Part shown: positions 8,001-15,465 of the stretch, one piece after another
Position numbering within the stretch: the stretch's first letter is position 1
How the letters are laid out: each line of letters starts with the position of its first letter
NCBI GenBank assembly: GCA_964610155.1
Contig: CAZSUY010000006.1
Span: forward strand, 56,306-120,305
Direction: 5' to 3'
Source of the DNA: JAFGBM01 sp964610155
GTDB taxonomy: Bacteria; Actinomycetota; Actinomycetes; Actinomycetales; Demequinaceae
Length of the DNA stretch: 64,000 nucleotides
Notes under the pieces: generated by a model
What the model was told of the DNA's origin: nothing
Databases searched by the model: none
The model's input: only the letters and a program-made list of their open reading frames with translations
Program-made: the position numbers and the translations under genes

Positions 8001-10024
8001 CGGAAGGCATCGATGACGAGGAAGCGGATCTTCTTCTCCCGAATGGTTCTCCGGGCATACGCGGGCAGGCTTCGCCAGGTCTCCTCCGGTGACGCGTCGG
8101 ACTGAAGGATGAACGTGCCTCCCTCGACCAGGCCCTTGAGGGGATTGGTGTGGACGAACGCCTTGTGGTCAGGCGAGACGACAACCTCGACGTCCTCGAG
8201 TTCGGCGTTCGTGAGGAGAACCGGTTCGGGGCTCAGGGTCATGTAGTAGTTCGTCGCCGCACCGCTCTTCTCGGAGCCGTATTTGGGTGCGGACTTCGAG
8301 TGCATGCCGAGAACACCGGCGAGGATATCGGTGAGCAACTTTCCGGTGGCGACCGTGCCATATCCGCCGACGGAGTGGAAGCGGATCCTCATCGCCGACG
8401 GCGGCAGGAGAGCCGGGTTCGGTTCGGTCTCGAGAGCCATGGCCTCGGTCTCGGGGTACGCCGCGCGCAACCTCGCCTGGATATCGACCATGGTCGGTGA
8501 GGGCTTTGGCTCGAAGAACTGGGACCCCAAGTAGATGAGGGGTGCGGTCTTTCCATCGGACATGTGCTTGAAGGCGGCGATAACGTGGCGTGGCTGCACG
8601 TCGTGACCACCGAGCCCGAAGATCGCGGTCGTGACGGCCGGGACGGCGCCGAGCGGGGGGATGCCGACGTGCTTGGCGCCTTCGGCGTTGGCCCTGGCCT
8701 TGAAAAGGGCTTGCGTGACCGCTCGGGTCAGCGCGGTGTCATCGGAGCGCTCAAGGACGGTGACGGCCTTCACTCCCTTAAGCGCCTCGGCAAGTTCGGC
8801 CTCCGGGAAGGGCTGCAGCAGCTTCACCGAGACGACGCCGACCTTGAGGCCTTTCGACCTGAGGTAAGGGACCACCGCTTGGACATCGTCGGTGACTGAG
8901 CCGAGTCCGACCATCACGTAATCGGCGTCCTCGCAGTCGTAGGCGTGAATGGGAGAGTAGGAACGCCCGCTGAGCGTGGAGTACTCCTCCATTGCCTGAC
9001 GCACGAGGGCTGGCACCGCGCTCGCGAAGTGCGTGCGGTGGTCCACCGCGCCAGCCTGGAAGTCGGGCTGATTCTGCACCGGGCCGGTGACACCGGGATT
9101 GTGGACATCGACCAACGCCGGAACCCTCTGGCGGGTGCCCTTCTCCCAGGCGCCAACCCACTGACGGCGCCACTGCGCCTTGACGTTCTTCGGAACCCAG
9201 GCCGTCGTCTTGCTCACAAGCTCGCCCGTGTTGTCTTTCTCTACCTTCTCGGCGTTGGCCTCGAGGTAGGCCTTCAGGGCCTTGAGGTCGTCGGCAGGAA
9301 TCTCGCTGGCGTGGCGGTCGAGGTACTGGTTCAACTGGAAGACACGCCCCTTGGCGCCGAAGAGCATGTCCTGGGCGACCGTTGGGCATGGAATGCGGCC
9401 GGCCGGGTCACCGAGGTATTCACGCAGCAGTTCCGACTCCGGCATGAGCGCCTCGCTCATGACGTGGCTGGTGGCGAAGCCGTCCATCGCGTTGCACACC
9501 GGGACGAGGGACAGCGCCGAGGCCTTGTAGGAGATGGCGGCCAGGTCGGCGGCCTCCTGCGGGTTGGAGCCGAACAGGATGGTGTACCCAGAGGGAAGCA
9601 AGGCATATACGTCGTCGTGGCCTGCCATGACGTTGAGGGAGTGCTTGGAGACCACGCGGGCGGCGACCTGGAGGACGAAGCCACCGATCTTCTTCCCGAC
9701 GGTCACGAAGTGCGACTCGATCGCGTAGAGGATGCCCTGGCTCGACGAAGCGTTGGAGATGTACTGCCCGCCGGTCAGCGCCGCGCCCAATGCACCGCTC
9801 TGCGCCGAGTGTTCGCCCTCGGTCTCGACGAAGAAGGGGTGTCGACCCCATACGTTGTGGCTGCCCTCCGCGCGTGCCGCCTCGAACAACTCGGATATCT
9901 CCGTCGAAGGGGTGATCGGATACCCGATGACACCGTCGCACACGTGTCTCATGACTTCGGCGACGGCTCCGTTCCCGTTGATAACAGTCTCGATGCCGGG
10001 GTACTTCGGCTCGGCGCCTTTCAT
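5024..10024 (-). CDS. nifJ: Giant pyruvate:ferredoxin (flavodoxin) oxidoreductase
   Basis: Oxidises pyruvate (or a related 2-oxoacid) with CoA to acetyl-CoA, CO2 and reduced ferredoxin, using thiamine pyrophosphate. Order of parts: pyrimidine-binding domain near 1-400 (GYPITPSTEISE), gamma domain about 555-770, two 4Fe-4S sites (Cys 849-859 and 980-990), a proximal cluster (Cys1056, Cys1059 and NSTGCSS) and the TPP site (GGDGASYDIGFG, Asp1238). At 1666 residues it is much longer than the usual ~1170-1200. The two clusters are about 130 residues apart and the last ~180 residues are extra, ending in a ferredoxin-like module (Cys 1604, 1607, 1610, 1660). The ATG at 10024 has a GGAGG just upstream. 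Substrate is inferred, not proven. Confidence 0.92.
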   Translation of the reverse strand: MKGAEPKYPGIETVINGNGAVAEVMRHVCDGVIGYPITPSTEISELFEAARAEGSHNVWGRHPFFVETEGEHSAQSGALGAALTGGQYISNASSSQGILYAIESHFVTVGKKIGGFVLQVAARVVSKHSLNVMAGHDDVYALLPSGYTILFGSNPQEAADLAAISYKASALSLVPVCNAMDGFATSHVMSEALMPESELLREYLGDPAGRIPCPTVAQDMLFGAKGRVFQLNQYLDRHASEIPADDLKALKAYLEANAEKVEKDNTGELVSKTTAWVPKNVKAQWRRQWVGAWEKGTRQRVPALVDVHNPGVTGPVQNQPDFQAGAVDHRTHFASAVPALVRQAMEEYSTLSGRSYSPIHAYDCEDADYVMVGLGSVTDDVQAVVPYLRSKGLKVGVVSVKLLQPFPEAELAEALKGVKAVTVLERSDDTALTRAVTQALFKARANAEGAKHVGIPPLGAVPAVTTAIFGLGGHDVQPRHVIAAFKHMSDGKTAPLIYLGSQFFEPKPSPTMVDIQARLRAAYPETEAMALETEPNPALLPPSAMRIRFHSVGGYGTVATGKLLTDILAGVLGMHSKSAPKYGSEKSGAATNYYMTLSPEPVLLTNAELEDVEVVVSPDHKAFVHTNPLKGLVEGGTFILQSDASPEETWRSLPAYARRTIREKKIRFLVIDAFRVAKNHAPTVELETRMMGIAFVGAVVGHVDRVSHGATAEAIQTKVRAQIAKKFGSKGDAVIEANMAVIEDGIKATQVVNYGEPSYTSIDSEPAVRPIRTKALSEAMCPVATTARTSGLFDPGYYEDLMARPFREGTISESPVLPGAGLFMPVGTGLSKDKGIFRRTVPLFDFTKCTGCVECALACPDVAIPNTVHEIPDLLLTGIGEIDATEPQKKALRAQVPAWTESIREVYRQDKANRTFADIATEAVAALKAEKSAGANNVEKVVAALAMYPVARTRPFFDSMENDVPGSGALFAATIDPWKCTGCLQCVDVCGAGALTALEQDADILAELEGRFEFMTKLPNTPERFVKGSTTPDGDIKRLMLDHANYYATTGGHGACRGCGEVTAIRLVTSMSHAIGEERRRAHVDEIGALIDQLSGKLSSLGKDDGERRERIGSVIAVLEQRLYLYEGGPTGNGPAPTVIANSTGCSSVYASTMPFTPFLDPWVNSLFQDAQPLAAGIFEGISFQLVAEVRALRQARLELEDAYDPKVHDKDLGLLSWREFTPDEMELLPAVLSIGGDGASYDIGFGAMSRVLTSGTPVKMLVLNTGGYSNTGGQASTASLIGQDADLARYGRAHAGKRESRKELGLLAAFHPWVFACVTVTALHGHFLKTAMDLLGYQDGAAIMDVYTPCGTENGIPEDLSNAHSRLAVESRMSPVFVHDPRRGSTLKERFSLDGNPDVDQAWTTSTLQYVDAEGQLQLMTTPLTPAEFALGEVRFKKQFRKLAADSDADTVPIAEFVEMSEADRAGKSPIVFATDDDKRLIKVACSAAIVSLVEERHRHWRTLQNLAGVDETRISAEHAEEIKSLRAQYEEAMEMRESSLDDIALAMSELVTSSKAPVGLGLALGSPVSGSAQAEGESAPGAAADGVADLPVYLDPADEVLCNDCGTCYQELPQFFEKTTQIIDGEARIIAHMIPGSTENVEITPEIQKRIDRVKANCDAEIIK

Positions 10025-10044
10025 GATGCCTCCATGCATGCGTT

Positions 10045-10070
10045 ACGGGAACAATGGTCAGTGCTGACAA
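10045..10070 (-). promoter_or_regulatory. Possible nifJ promoter with imperfect operator
   Basis: On the minus strand TTGTCA (10070-10065) resembles a -35 box. Seventeen bases later there is only a poor -10-like CGTAAC. The -35 overlaps an inverted repeat GTCAG-TG-CTGAC (10057-10068) that could bind a regulator of the redox operon. The promoter call is weak; the repeat is directly visible. Confidence 0.3.
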
Positions 10071-10136
10071 TTGTGCACTTTCCATGCTCGCCCAATCCCG
10101 GGCACGGGCGACAGGACGAAAGTCCCCTTCCGAGCC

Positions 10137-10165
10137 TTGTGGGCACGGTAAACCACGCGTAGCGT
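10137..10165 (+). promoter_or_regulatory. Probable promoter of the DUF2157 gene
   Basis: TTGTGG (10137-10142) and TAGCGT (10160-10165) are separated by 17 bases. This predicts a start near 10172 and a short leader containing AAGGAGG before the ATG at 10194. Confidence 0.4.
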
Positions 10166-10193
10166 TTCACGCGGGGGTGTGCAAGGAGGCCCC

Positions 10194-11210
10194 ATGCGGG
10201 ACATCGCGGAACGCCTGAGCGATTGGCGGTCGGCGGGGCTCGTCACCGCGAAGCAGGTCAAGGACATCACGTCGTACGAGAGGCAGCGCGCCGCTGCGGC
10301 GTCGAAGACCACGCCCGAGGGACGCACCGCCCCGGTGGCCGAGGCAATCGGGTACGTCGGCGCGGCGATAGCCCTCGCCGCCGTCGGGATCCTTCTTGGC
10401 GATCGGTGGGCGGACCTCAACTTCGGTGGACGACTCGCCATTGTCGCACTACTGACCCTCATACTGGCCGGTGCCGCGTTCACGCTTCGGGGCAATCCAC
10501 GCGAACCCATTCAGCGACTCGTCAGTGTCCTCGCCGTCAGCGCCATCGGCGGCACCGGCTGGCTCACCGCAGTCGTCCTGACCAATCCCGAGGGCGCGGA
10601 CTGGATCAACTCGGTTTTCTCGCTCGGTGTGACGAACTGGCGCTTCCGGGAAATCGCACTCACGATCGCCCTCGTCATGTTCGCGCTCGCCGCGGCGCTG
10701 TACCCGTTCCGACGCCGCGCGTTCCCGCAACTCGCGACGTTCGTGGCTCTCCTTGTGGTCGTTGGGACGGTGTTTGCCCGTCCGGCGTTCACCGGCGGCG
10801 TCTCATGGGGCGCCATTGTCATCTGGGCGGTCGGCGTGGCTTGGGTGCTTCTCGCGCTCGGTGAGTGGCACGAACCCCCGGAGCTGGCCATCGCGACGGG
10901 GTCGGCCGCAGCGCTCATCGGGGCGATTGCCGCCGCGGCCGGGGATGGCCGCGGATGGCTGCTCTGGCTCGGGCTCGCCACGGCGGTGGCGCTCATGTGG
11001 CGGGGGGTAATTTTCGACACGATCCTCATGGTCGCGCTCGGCGCTATCGGTGTCCTTGTCTTCGTCCCACAGATCATTCTTGAGGTGTTCCCCGAAGGCT
11101 CCGGCTCCATCGTCGCGATGCTCGTCACGGGGCTCCTGCTCGTTGTTTTCGCCGTCGGCATCGCACGCGAGCGGCAGGATCACGGGGCGTCAAAGGAGGC
11201 CCGGCCATGA
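10194..11210 (+). CDS. DUF2157-like multi-pass membrane protein
   Basis: 338 residues. A short soluble N-terminal helix region (DIAERLSDWRSAGLVTAKQV) resembles the DUF2157 start and is followed by roughly ten hydrophobic helices from residue 50 to the C-terminus. Function is unknown. The ATG at 10194 is chosen because AAGGAGG sits just upstream. Its stop overlaps the start of the next gene (ATGA), so the two form an operon, divergent from nifJ. Assignment to DUF2157 rests on overall pattern and is moderate. Confidence 0.65.
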   Translation: MRDIAERLSDWRSAGLVTAKQVKDITSYERQRAAAASKTTPEGRTAPVAEAIGYVGAAIALAAVGILLGDRWADLNFGGRLAIVALLTLILAGAAFTLRGNPREPIQRLVSVLAVSAIGGTGWLTAVVLTNPEGADWINSVFSLGVTNWRFREIALTIALVMFALAAALYPFRRRAFPQLATFVALLVVVGTVFARPAFTGGVSWGAIVIWAVGVAWVLLALGEWHEPPELAIATGSAAALIGAIAAAAGDGRGWLLWLGLATAVALMWRGVIFDTILMVALGAIGVLVFVPQIILEVFPEGSGSIVAMLVTGLLLVVFAVGIARERQDHGASKEARP

Positions 11211-11917
11211 GCAAGACCCAGGATCCAGTTGCCGCAGCGACGCGGATACCTCGCGGCGACGTGGGGTACCTCATCGGTGCGGCGGCGCTCGTCGTCATCG
11301 TCGCCATTCTCGCCCTCGTCTTCGGCATTATCCGAACCCCGGCCCTCGAGGGGCTGACCGACGCTCAGCGGGCGGCGCTCCCTGGTGGCGTCGCCTGGAC
11401 CGAGTTCAATGACCGTGAGGGCTGCGCCGACCTCATGGTCGCCCAACCGAGCGGCGGCGCCGAGTCTTTGACGTGCTCGGAGCAGCTCGACCGGATCGTC
11501 GGCTGGACGGAGGACGGCATCATCACCGTCGCGTGGACCGACAATGGCGAGAACCTCCAGACGCGCGACCCCGCGACGGGCGAGGTGCTCTCCAGCCGGA
11601 ACCTCGGCGGATACCTGGACAAGCCCGATGCCGAGGGCATCGGCTCCGGGTTCACGGTCGAGAGGTCCGAGGGGCTGCTCGTCCTCGCGAACCGGTCCAG
11701 CACCGTGGTGTGGGAGACCGAGGCCGACGCCCGCTACAAGATCGGAACGCTCGCGGTGTCCTCGGACGGCAGGTGGGTGGCGATGACCGACTCGGCCGAG
11801 CGTCTGCTCGTCGTCAAGGCCGATGGGTCGGAACCTCCCGCGATCTGGGCGACGGGAGTCCGCGAGTGGTCGTGGAGGTCCGTAACCTGGGAGGGTACCG
11901 AACCACCCGACATTTAG
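11207..11917 (+). CDS. Membrane-anchored protein of unknown function
   Basis: 236 residues with one transmembrane helix at about 21-43 after a short cytoplasmic N-terminus. The rest is extracytoplasmic with repeated WTxDG and SSDGRWV-like strands that suggest a small beta-propeller-like fold. Two cysteines (in EGCADL and LTCSE) could form a disulfide. It is translationally coupled to the preceding membrane gene by an ATGA overlap. I recognise no family. Confidence 0.6.
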   Translation: MSKTQDPVAAATRIPRGDVGYLIGAAALVVIVAILALVFGIIRTPALEGLTDAQRAALPGGVAWTEFNDREGCADLMVAQPSGGAESLTCSEQLDRIVGWTEDGIITVAWTDNGENLQTRDPATGEVLSSRNLGGYLDKPDAEGIGSGFTVERSEGLLVLANRSSTVVWETEADARYKIGTLAVSSDGRWVAMTDSAERLLVVKADGSEPPAIWATGVREWSWRSVTWEGTEPPDI

Positions 11918-12022
11918 ACGGAAGAGCCGCTAGCGCTCGCGAGGTGTGACAAATCGGAAACACCGCAACCGGCGCGGCTCCTGTCCCCTACCCGAAACGG
12001 CCACGTACCATGACAGAGGCGC

Positions 12023-12742
12023 GTGCCGACCCCACGGGCCCCAACCACTGTGATCCATTTCAGCGATGTCAGCAAGGTGTACACCCGCGGTGCGCGGCCC
12101 GCGCTCGACGAGGTGAGCGTCACCATCGAGCGGGGAGACTTCGTGTTCCTCGTCGGAGCCTCCGGCTCGGGGAAGTCCACCTTCCTCAAACTCGTCCTCA
12201 GGGAGGAACGCCCGACCGCCGGGCGCATCCACGTGGCTGGCCGAGACCTGGCCAAGTTGGCGTCGTGGCGCGTCCCCCAACTGCGCCGCGAGATCGGGGC
12301 GGTATTTCAGGACTTCCGGTTGCTGCCGAACAAGACCGTGTTCCAGAACGTCGGCTTCGCACTTCAGGTCATCGGCAAGAATCGCCGCTACATCGAGACG
12401 AGCGTCCCCGAGATCCTGGACCTCGTCGGGCTGGCGGGCAAGGAGAAGCGACTACCCCACGAACTCTCCGGAGGCGAGCAGCAGCGGGTCGCCATCGCCA
12501 GGGCCTTCGTCAATCGACCGCCGATTCTCCTGTGTGACGAGCCGACGGGCAACCTCGACCCCGGCACCAGCATCGGCATCATGAGGCTCCTCGACCGAAT
12601 CAATCGAACGGGCACGACGGTACTAATGGCCACCCACGACGAACTCATGGTCGACCAGATGCGCAAGAGGGTCGTCGAACTCAAGGACGGGCGCGTCGTC
12701 CGGGATCAGCTTCAAGGCGTCTATGGGTTGGAGCCGGCATGA
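12023..12742 (+). CDS. ftsE: Cell-division ATP-binding protein FtsE
   Basis: ABC ATPase partner of FtsX that controls septal peptidoglycan hydrolases. Walker A is GASGSGKST, the signature is LSGGEQQRVAIARA, Walker B is LLCDEPTGNLDP, and the switch His is in MATHD. A GTG at 12023 gives 239 residues. A second GTG at 12050 would give the more usual FtsE N-terminus (VIHFSDVSKVY), so the start is uncertain. A possible -10 TACCAT lies at 12006-12011. The ftsX start overlaps the stop (ATGA). Confidence 0.95.
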   Translation: MPTPRAPTTVIHFSDVSKVYTRGARPALDEVSVTIERGDFVFLVGASGSGKSTFLKLVLREERPTAGRIHVAGRDLAKLASWRVPQLRREIGAVFQDFRLLPNKTVFQNVGFALQVIGKNRRYIETSVPEILDLVGLAGKEKRLPHELSGGEQQRVAIARAFVNRPPILLCDEPTGNLDPGTSIGIMRLLDRINRTGTTVLMATHDELMVDQMRKRVVELKDGRVVRDQLQGVYGLEPA

Positions 12743-13656
12743 GGCTCAGGTTCATCGTCACCGAGGTCCTTCAGGGCCTTCGCCGGAACACCACCATGGC
12801 GCTTTCCGTCATCATCGTCACACTTGTGTCTCTCGCCTTCGTCGGCTCCGCCGCGCTCCTGCAGATACAGGTGGGCAAGCTCAAGGACGACTGGTACGAC
12901 CGAGTCGAGGTCTCGATCTTCCTCTGCCCGAGTGACTCCGCCTACGCCCAGTGCAAGGCTGGCCCGGTCACCCCCTCCCAGGAAGACAACATCCGAGCGA
13001 TCTTGGAAACCGGGGAACTGGGTGAAATCGTCGAGCAGGTCTACTACGAAACCAAGCAAGAAGCGTGGGAAAACCTCCTCGAGCGTGACCCCGACGGGTT
13101 CTTCGCCCAACAGTTGACAGCTGACGACATGCAACCAAGCTTCCGCGTCAAACTCCAGGATCCGGAGCAATTTGCGCTCGTGGCCGACGCGATCGAAATG
13201 CGCCCCGGCGTGGAGCACGTCGTCGATCAGCGTGAGGTGTTCGGCACCCTCTTCCAGATACTCAACCGCGCGACGCTCCTCGCCGCGGCTCTCGCCATTG
13301 TCATGCTCCTCGCAGCGATGCTCCTCATAACCACGACCATCCGTCTCTCAGCGCTCAGCCGACGGAAAGAGACGACGATCATGCGCATGGTCGGGTCGTC
13401 CAAGACCCTCATCCAACTGCCCTTCATGCTTGAGGGCATCATCGCCGCGACGACAGGGGCGCTCCTGTCGATCATCGGTCTGTGGCTCGGGGTCCGGTAC
13501 CTCGTCCAGGACTGGTTGACCTCGAGCAACCTCAGTTGGGTCGACTACATCGACGAGGGCGACGTGTTGTCCGTGGCTCCCTGGCTTCTCCTTATCGGCT
13601 TCGGGCTCTCGGCCATCGCCTCCGTCGTCACCCTTGGAAGGTATACTTCTGCCTAA
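12739..13656 (+). CDS. ftsX: Cell-division membrane protein FtsX
   Basis: Permease-like partner of FtsE, 305 residues, with four transmembrane helices (about 20-42, 180-205, 230-255 and 275-300) and one large outer loop between the first two. The outer loop contains a cysteine pair (LCPSDSAYAQC) and would contact the peptidase encoded next. RKETTIMRMVGSS after the second helix is the typical FtsX cytoplasmic motif. It overlaps ftsE by four bases and shares one base with the next gene (TAATG). Confidence 0.95.
   Translation: MRLRFIVTEVLQGLRRNTTMALSVIIVTLVSLAFVGSAALLQIQVGKLKDDWYDRVEVSIFLCPSDSAYAQCKAGPVTPSQEDNIRAILETGELGEIVEQVYYETKQEAWENLLERDPDGFFAQQLTADDMQPSFRVKLQDPEQFALVADAIEMRPGVEHVVDQREVFGTLFQILNRATLLAAALAIVMLLAAMLLITTTIRLSALSRRKETTIMRMVGSSKTLIQLPFMLEGIIAATTGALLSIIGLWLGVRYLVQDWLTSSNLSWVDYIDEGDVLSVAPWLLLIGFGLSAIASVVTLGRYTSA
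13642..13647 (+). promoter_or_regulatory. -10 box inside ftsX for the M23 peptidase gene
   Basis: TATACT lies 8 bases before the ATG at 13656, the geometry of a leaderless actinobacterial promoter. No clear -35 is visible. It would allow the peptidase to be made independently of ftsEX. Confidence 0.45.
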
Positions 13657-14942
13657 TGATCGTTAAACGCCAGGGCGCCCTCGCCGCCATCATCGCGGCG
13701 GGGTTGTTCATGGGTTTTTGCCTCGGAACCGCTGCCTCTGCCGTCCCCCGACCCCGTATGGAAGACGACAGTTACGCTGACGCCCTCGCCGAGAAGCAGG
13801 CCGAGCGAGCGGAGAATGAACGCCTTCAAGAAGAACTTCAGGCAGCCCTCGAAAACACGAATAGTGCGATCGTCCAGGCGAACCACCGACTCGTCGACCT
13901 CGAGGCTCGCCTCCCTATCGCTCAGGCCGAACTCGCCACCGCTGAGGCCACCCTTCAGGAGGTCGTCCAGCACCAACGCGAGGTCGAAGAACGGCTAGCC
14001 GCCGCTGAGGCCGAGGACGCCCGCGTCGCCAAGCAGATCGAAGAGGACAACGCGCGCCTCTTGGAGCTCAAAGGCATCGTCGCCGAGTTGGCGCGCGCCG
14101 CCTATCGCGGCGAGAGAACCGACTCAACCCTTCGTCTTGTCCTCGGGGCGCAAACGACCGAAGACTTCGTCGACGAATTCACCGCGCAGCAGACCATGTC
14201 CCGTACCCAGGGGAATGCCCTCTCGGAGATGGAACAAATTGCGGCCATGAACCGGAACCGCGGAGCGCGCCAAGAAGCCGTCCGCGAGTACATAGCCTCC
14301 CTCAAGGTATTGGCCGATCAGTACGTCGCCGAAGCCGAAGTGGCTCGTACGGCCGCGGAGGCGAAGAAAAAAGAGATCGAGGATCTCCTCGCCGAGCAGA
14401 AACAACTCAAGAGATACCTTGAGGAACAGAAGGCGGAATACCTCCGGCAGGAAGACGAACTTGAGGCGCAAGCCGAACAACTCAAGAACGAACTAATCGC
14501 CATCATTCTGGCGGCCCGTGGTCTCGGCATCTCGTACTTCGATGGCACCTGGGGCTACCCGGTCGCGAACCCCATCGTGCTGTCTCCGTTTGGCATGCGG
14601 TTCCACCCGATCTACCACGTCTGGCGAATGCACAACGGGGTGGATTTCCGCGCATATTGCGGCGTGCCGATCTACGCAGCGGCTGACGGTTTCGTCGAAT
14701 GGACCAAATACCGCAAGGGTTACGGCAACCAGTTGCTCCTCAACTCCGGGGAATATCAGGGCACGTCATACATGTCGAGCTATAACCACCTGTCCTCATT
14801 CGCCGTTTCCCCAGAGGACTACGTGGTCCGGGGAGACGTCATTGCGTATTCGGGGACAACGGGCGACTCCACGGGGTGTCACCTGCACTTCGAGATCTAC
14901 GTGAACGGAAGCCCGGTCAACCCCATGTCCTTCATGCCATAG
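13656..14942 (+). CDS. Coiled-coil M23 peptidase, FtsEX partner
   Basis: Probable septal peptidoglycan endopeptidase of the EnvC type, 428 residues. It has a signal segment (about 8-30), a long charged coiled coil (about 45-285) and an M23/LytM domain from about 300. The zinc-site motifs are present: HNGVD with an upstream FGMRFHP, and the HLHFE motif near the C-terminus, so the domain looks active rather than an activator-only LytM. Its place directly after ftsEX supports regulation by FtsX through the coiled coil. The ATG at 13656 is used because it shares the TAATG junction with ftsX. Confidence 0.9.
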   Translation: MIVKRQGALAAIIAAGLFMGFCLGTAASAVPRPRMEDDSYADALAEKQAERAENERLQEELQAALENTNSAIVQANHRLVDLEARLPIAQAELATAEATLQEVVQHQREVEERLAAAEAEDARVAKQIEEDNARLLELKGIVAELARAAYRGERTDSTLRLVLGAQTTEDFVDEFTAQQTMSRTQGNALSEMEQIAAMNRNRGARQEAVREYIASLKVLADQYVAEAEVARTAAEAKKKEIEDLLAEQKQLKRYLEEQKAEYLRQEDELEAQAEQLKNELIAIILAARGLGISYFDGTWGYPVANPIVLSPFGMRFHPIYHVWRMHNGVDFRAYCGVPIYAAADGFVEWTKYRKGYGNQLLLNSGEYQGTSYMSSYNHLSSFAVSPEDYVVRGDVIAYSGTTGDSTGCHLHFEIYVNGSPVNPMSFMP

Positions 14943-14984
14943 GCTGATCCCTCGCTGACGTCTAGTCCTCCGGGGAGGTGAACC

Positions 14985-15446
14985 ATGGCCGATATCACGG
15001 TGGTAGCGACCAACCGTCGCGCACGCCATGACTACTTCGTCGAGGACACCTTCGAGGCGGGAATCGTGCTCACCGGTACCGAGGTGAAGTCCCTCCGAAG
15101 GGGACGCGCCTCCCTTGCAGAAGCCCATGTGTCCGTCAAAGACGGTGAGGCATGGCTGGAAAACGCCCACATCCCCGAATACGGGCAGGGTGCCTGGACC
15201 AACCATGCCCCGCGGAGGAAGCGAAAACTCCTTTTACACGAAGAGGAGATCCTCATTCTTGCGGAGGGCTCCCGAGAGAAGGGCTCGACGATCGTGCCAC
15301 TCAAGTTGTACTTCGTCAGGGGCAGGGCGAAGATCCAGATCGGCCTCGCCAAGGGCAAGAGACTCTACGACAAGCGCCAGGCACTTCGGGAGAAGGAGGA
15401 CGCGCGGGAGGCGCAGCGCGCGATAAGTCTGCGCACCAAGGGGTAG
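14985..15446 (+). CDS. smpB: SsrA-binding protein SmpB
   Basis: Binds tmRNA and delivers it to stalled ribosomes for trans-translation. The 153 residues cover the whole family: NRRARHDYFVEDTFEAGIVLTGTEVKSLR at the N-terminus, the EEEILIL and IVPLKLYF strands, and the basic C-terminal tail (LYDKRQALREKEDARE). A good Shine-Dalgarno (GGGGAGGTG) precedes the ATG. The tmRNA gene lies 2.7 kb downstream on the same strand. Confidence 0.97.
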   Translation: MADITVVATNRRARHDYFVEDTFEAGIVLTGTEVKSLRRGRASLAEAHVSVKDGEAWLENAHIPEYGQGAWTNHAPRRKRKLLLHEEEILILAEGSREKGSTIVPLKLYFVRGRAKIQIGLAKGKRLYDKRQALREKEDAREAQRAISLRTKG

Positions 15447-15453
15447 ATCACGG

Positions 15454-15459
15454 CATGAT
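15454..15459 (+). promoter_or_regulatory. Leaderless -10 box for the DUF2207 gene
   Basis: CATGAT followed by six bases and the ATG at 15466. Confidence 0.35.
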
Positions 15460-15465
15460 GGGGGC

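Noticed and set aside
3606..10162. Long open frames on the plus strand opposite the redox operon (for example about 400 codons each at 3606-4808 and 8945-10162)
   Set aside because: Arg/Asp/Gly-rich translations with no family motifs. They are frame shadows of the well-supported minus-strand genes in high-GC DNA.
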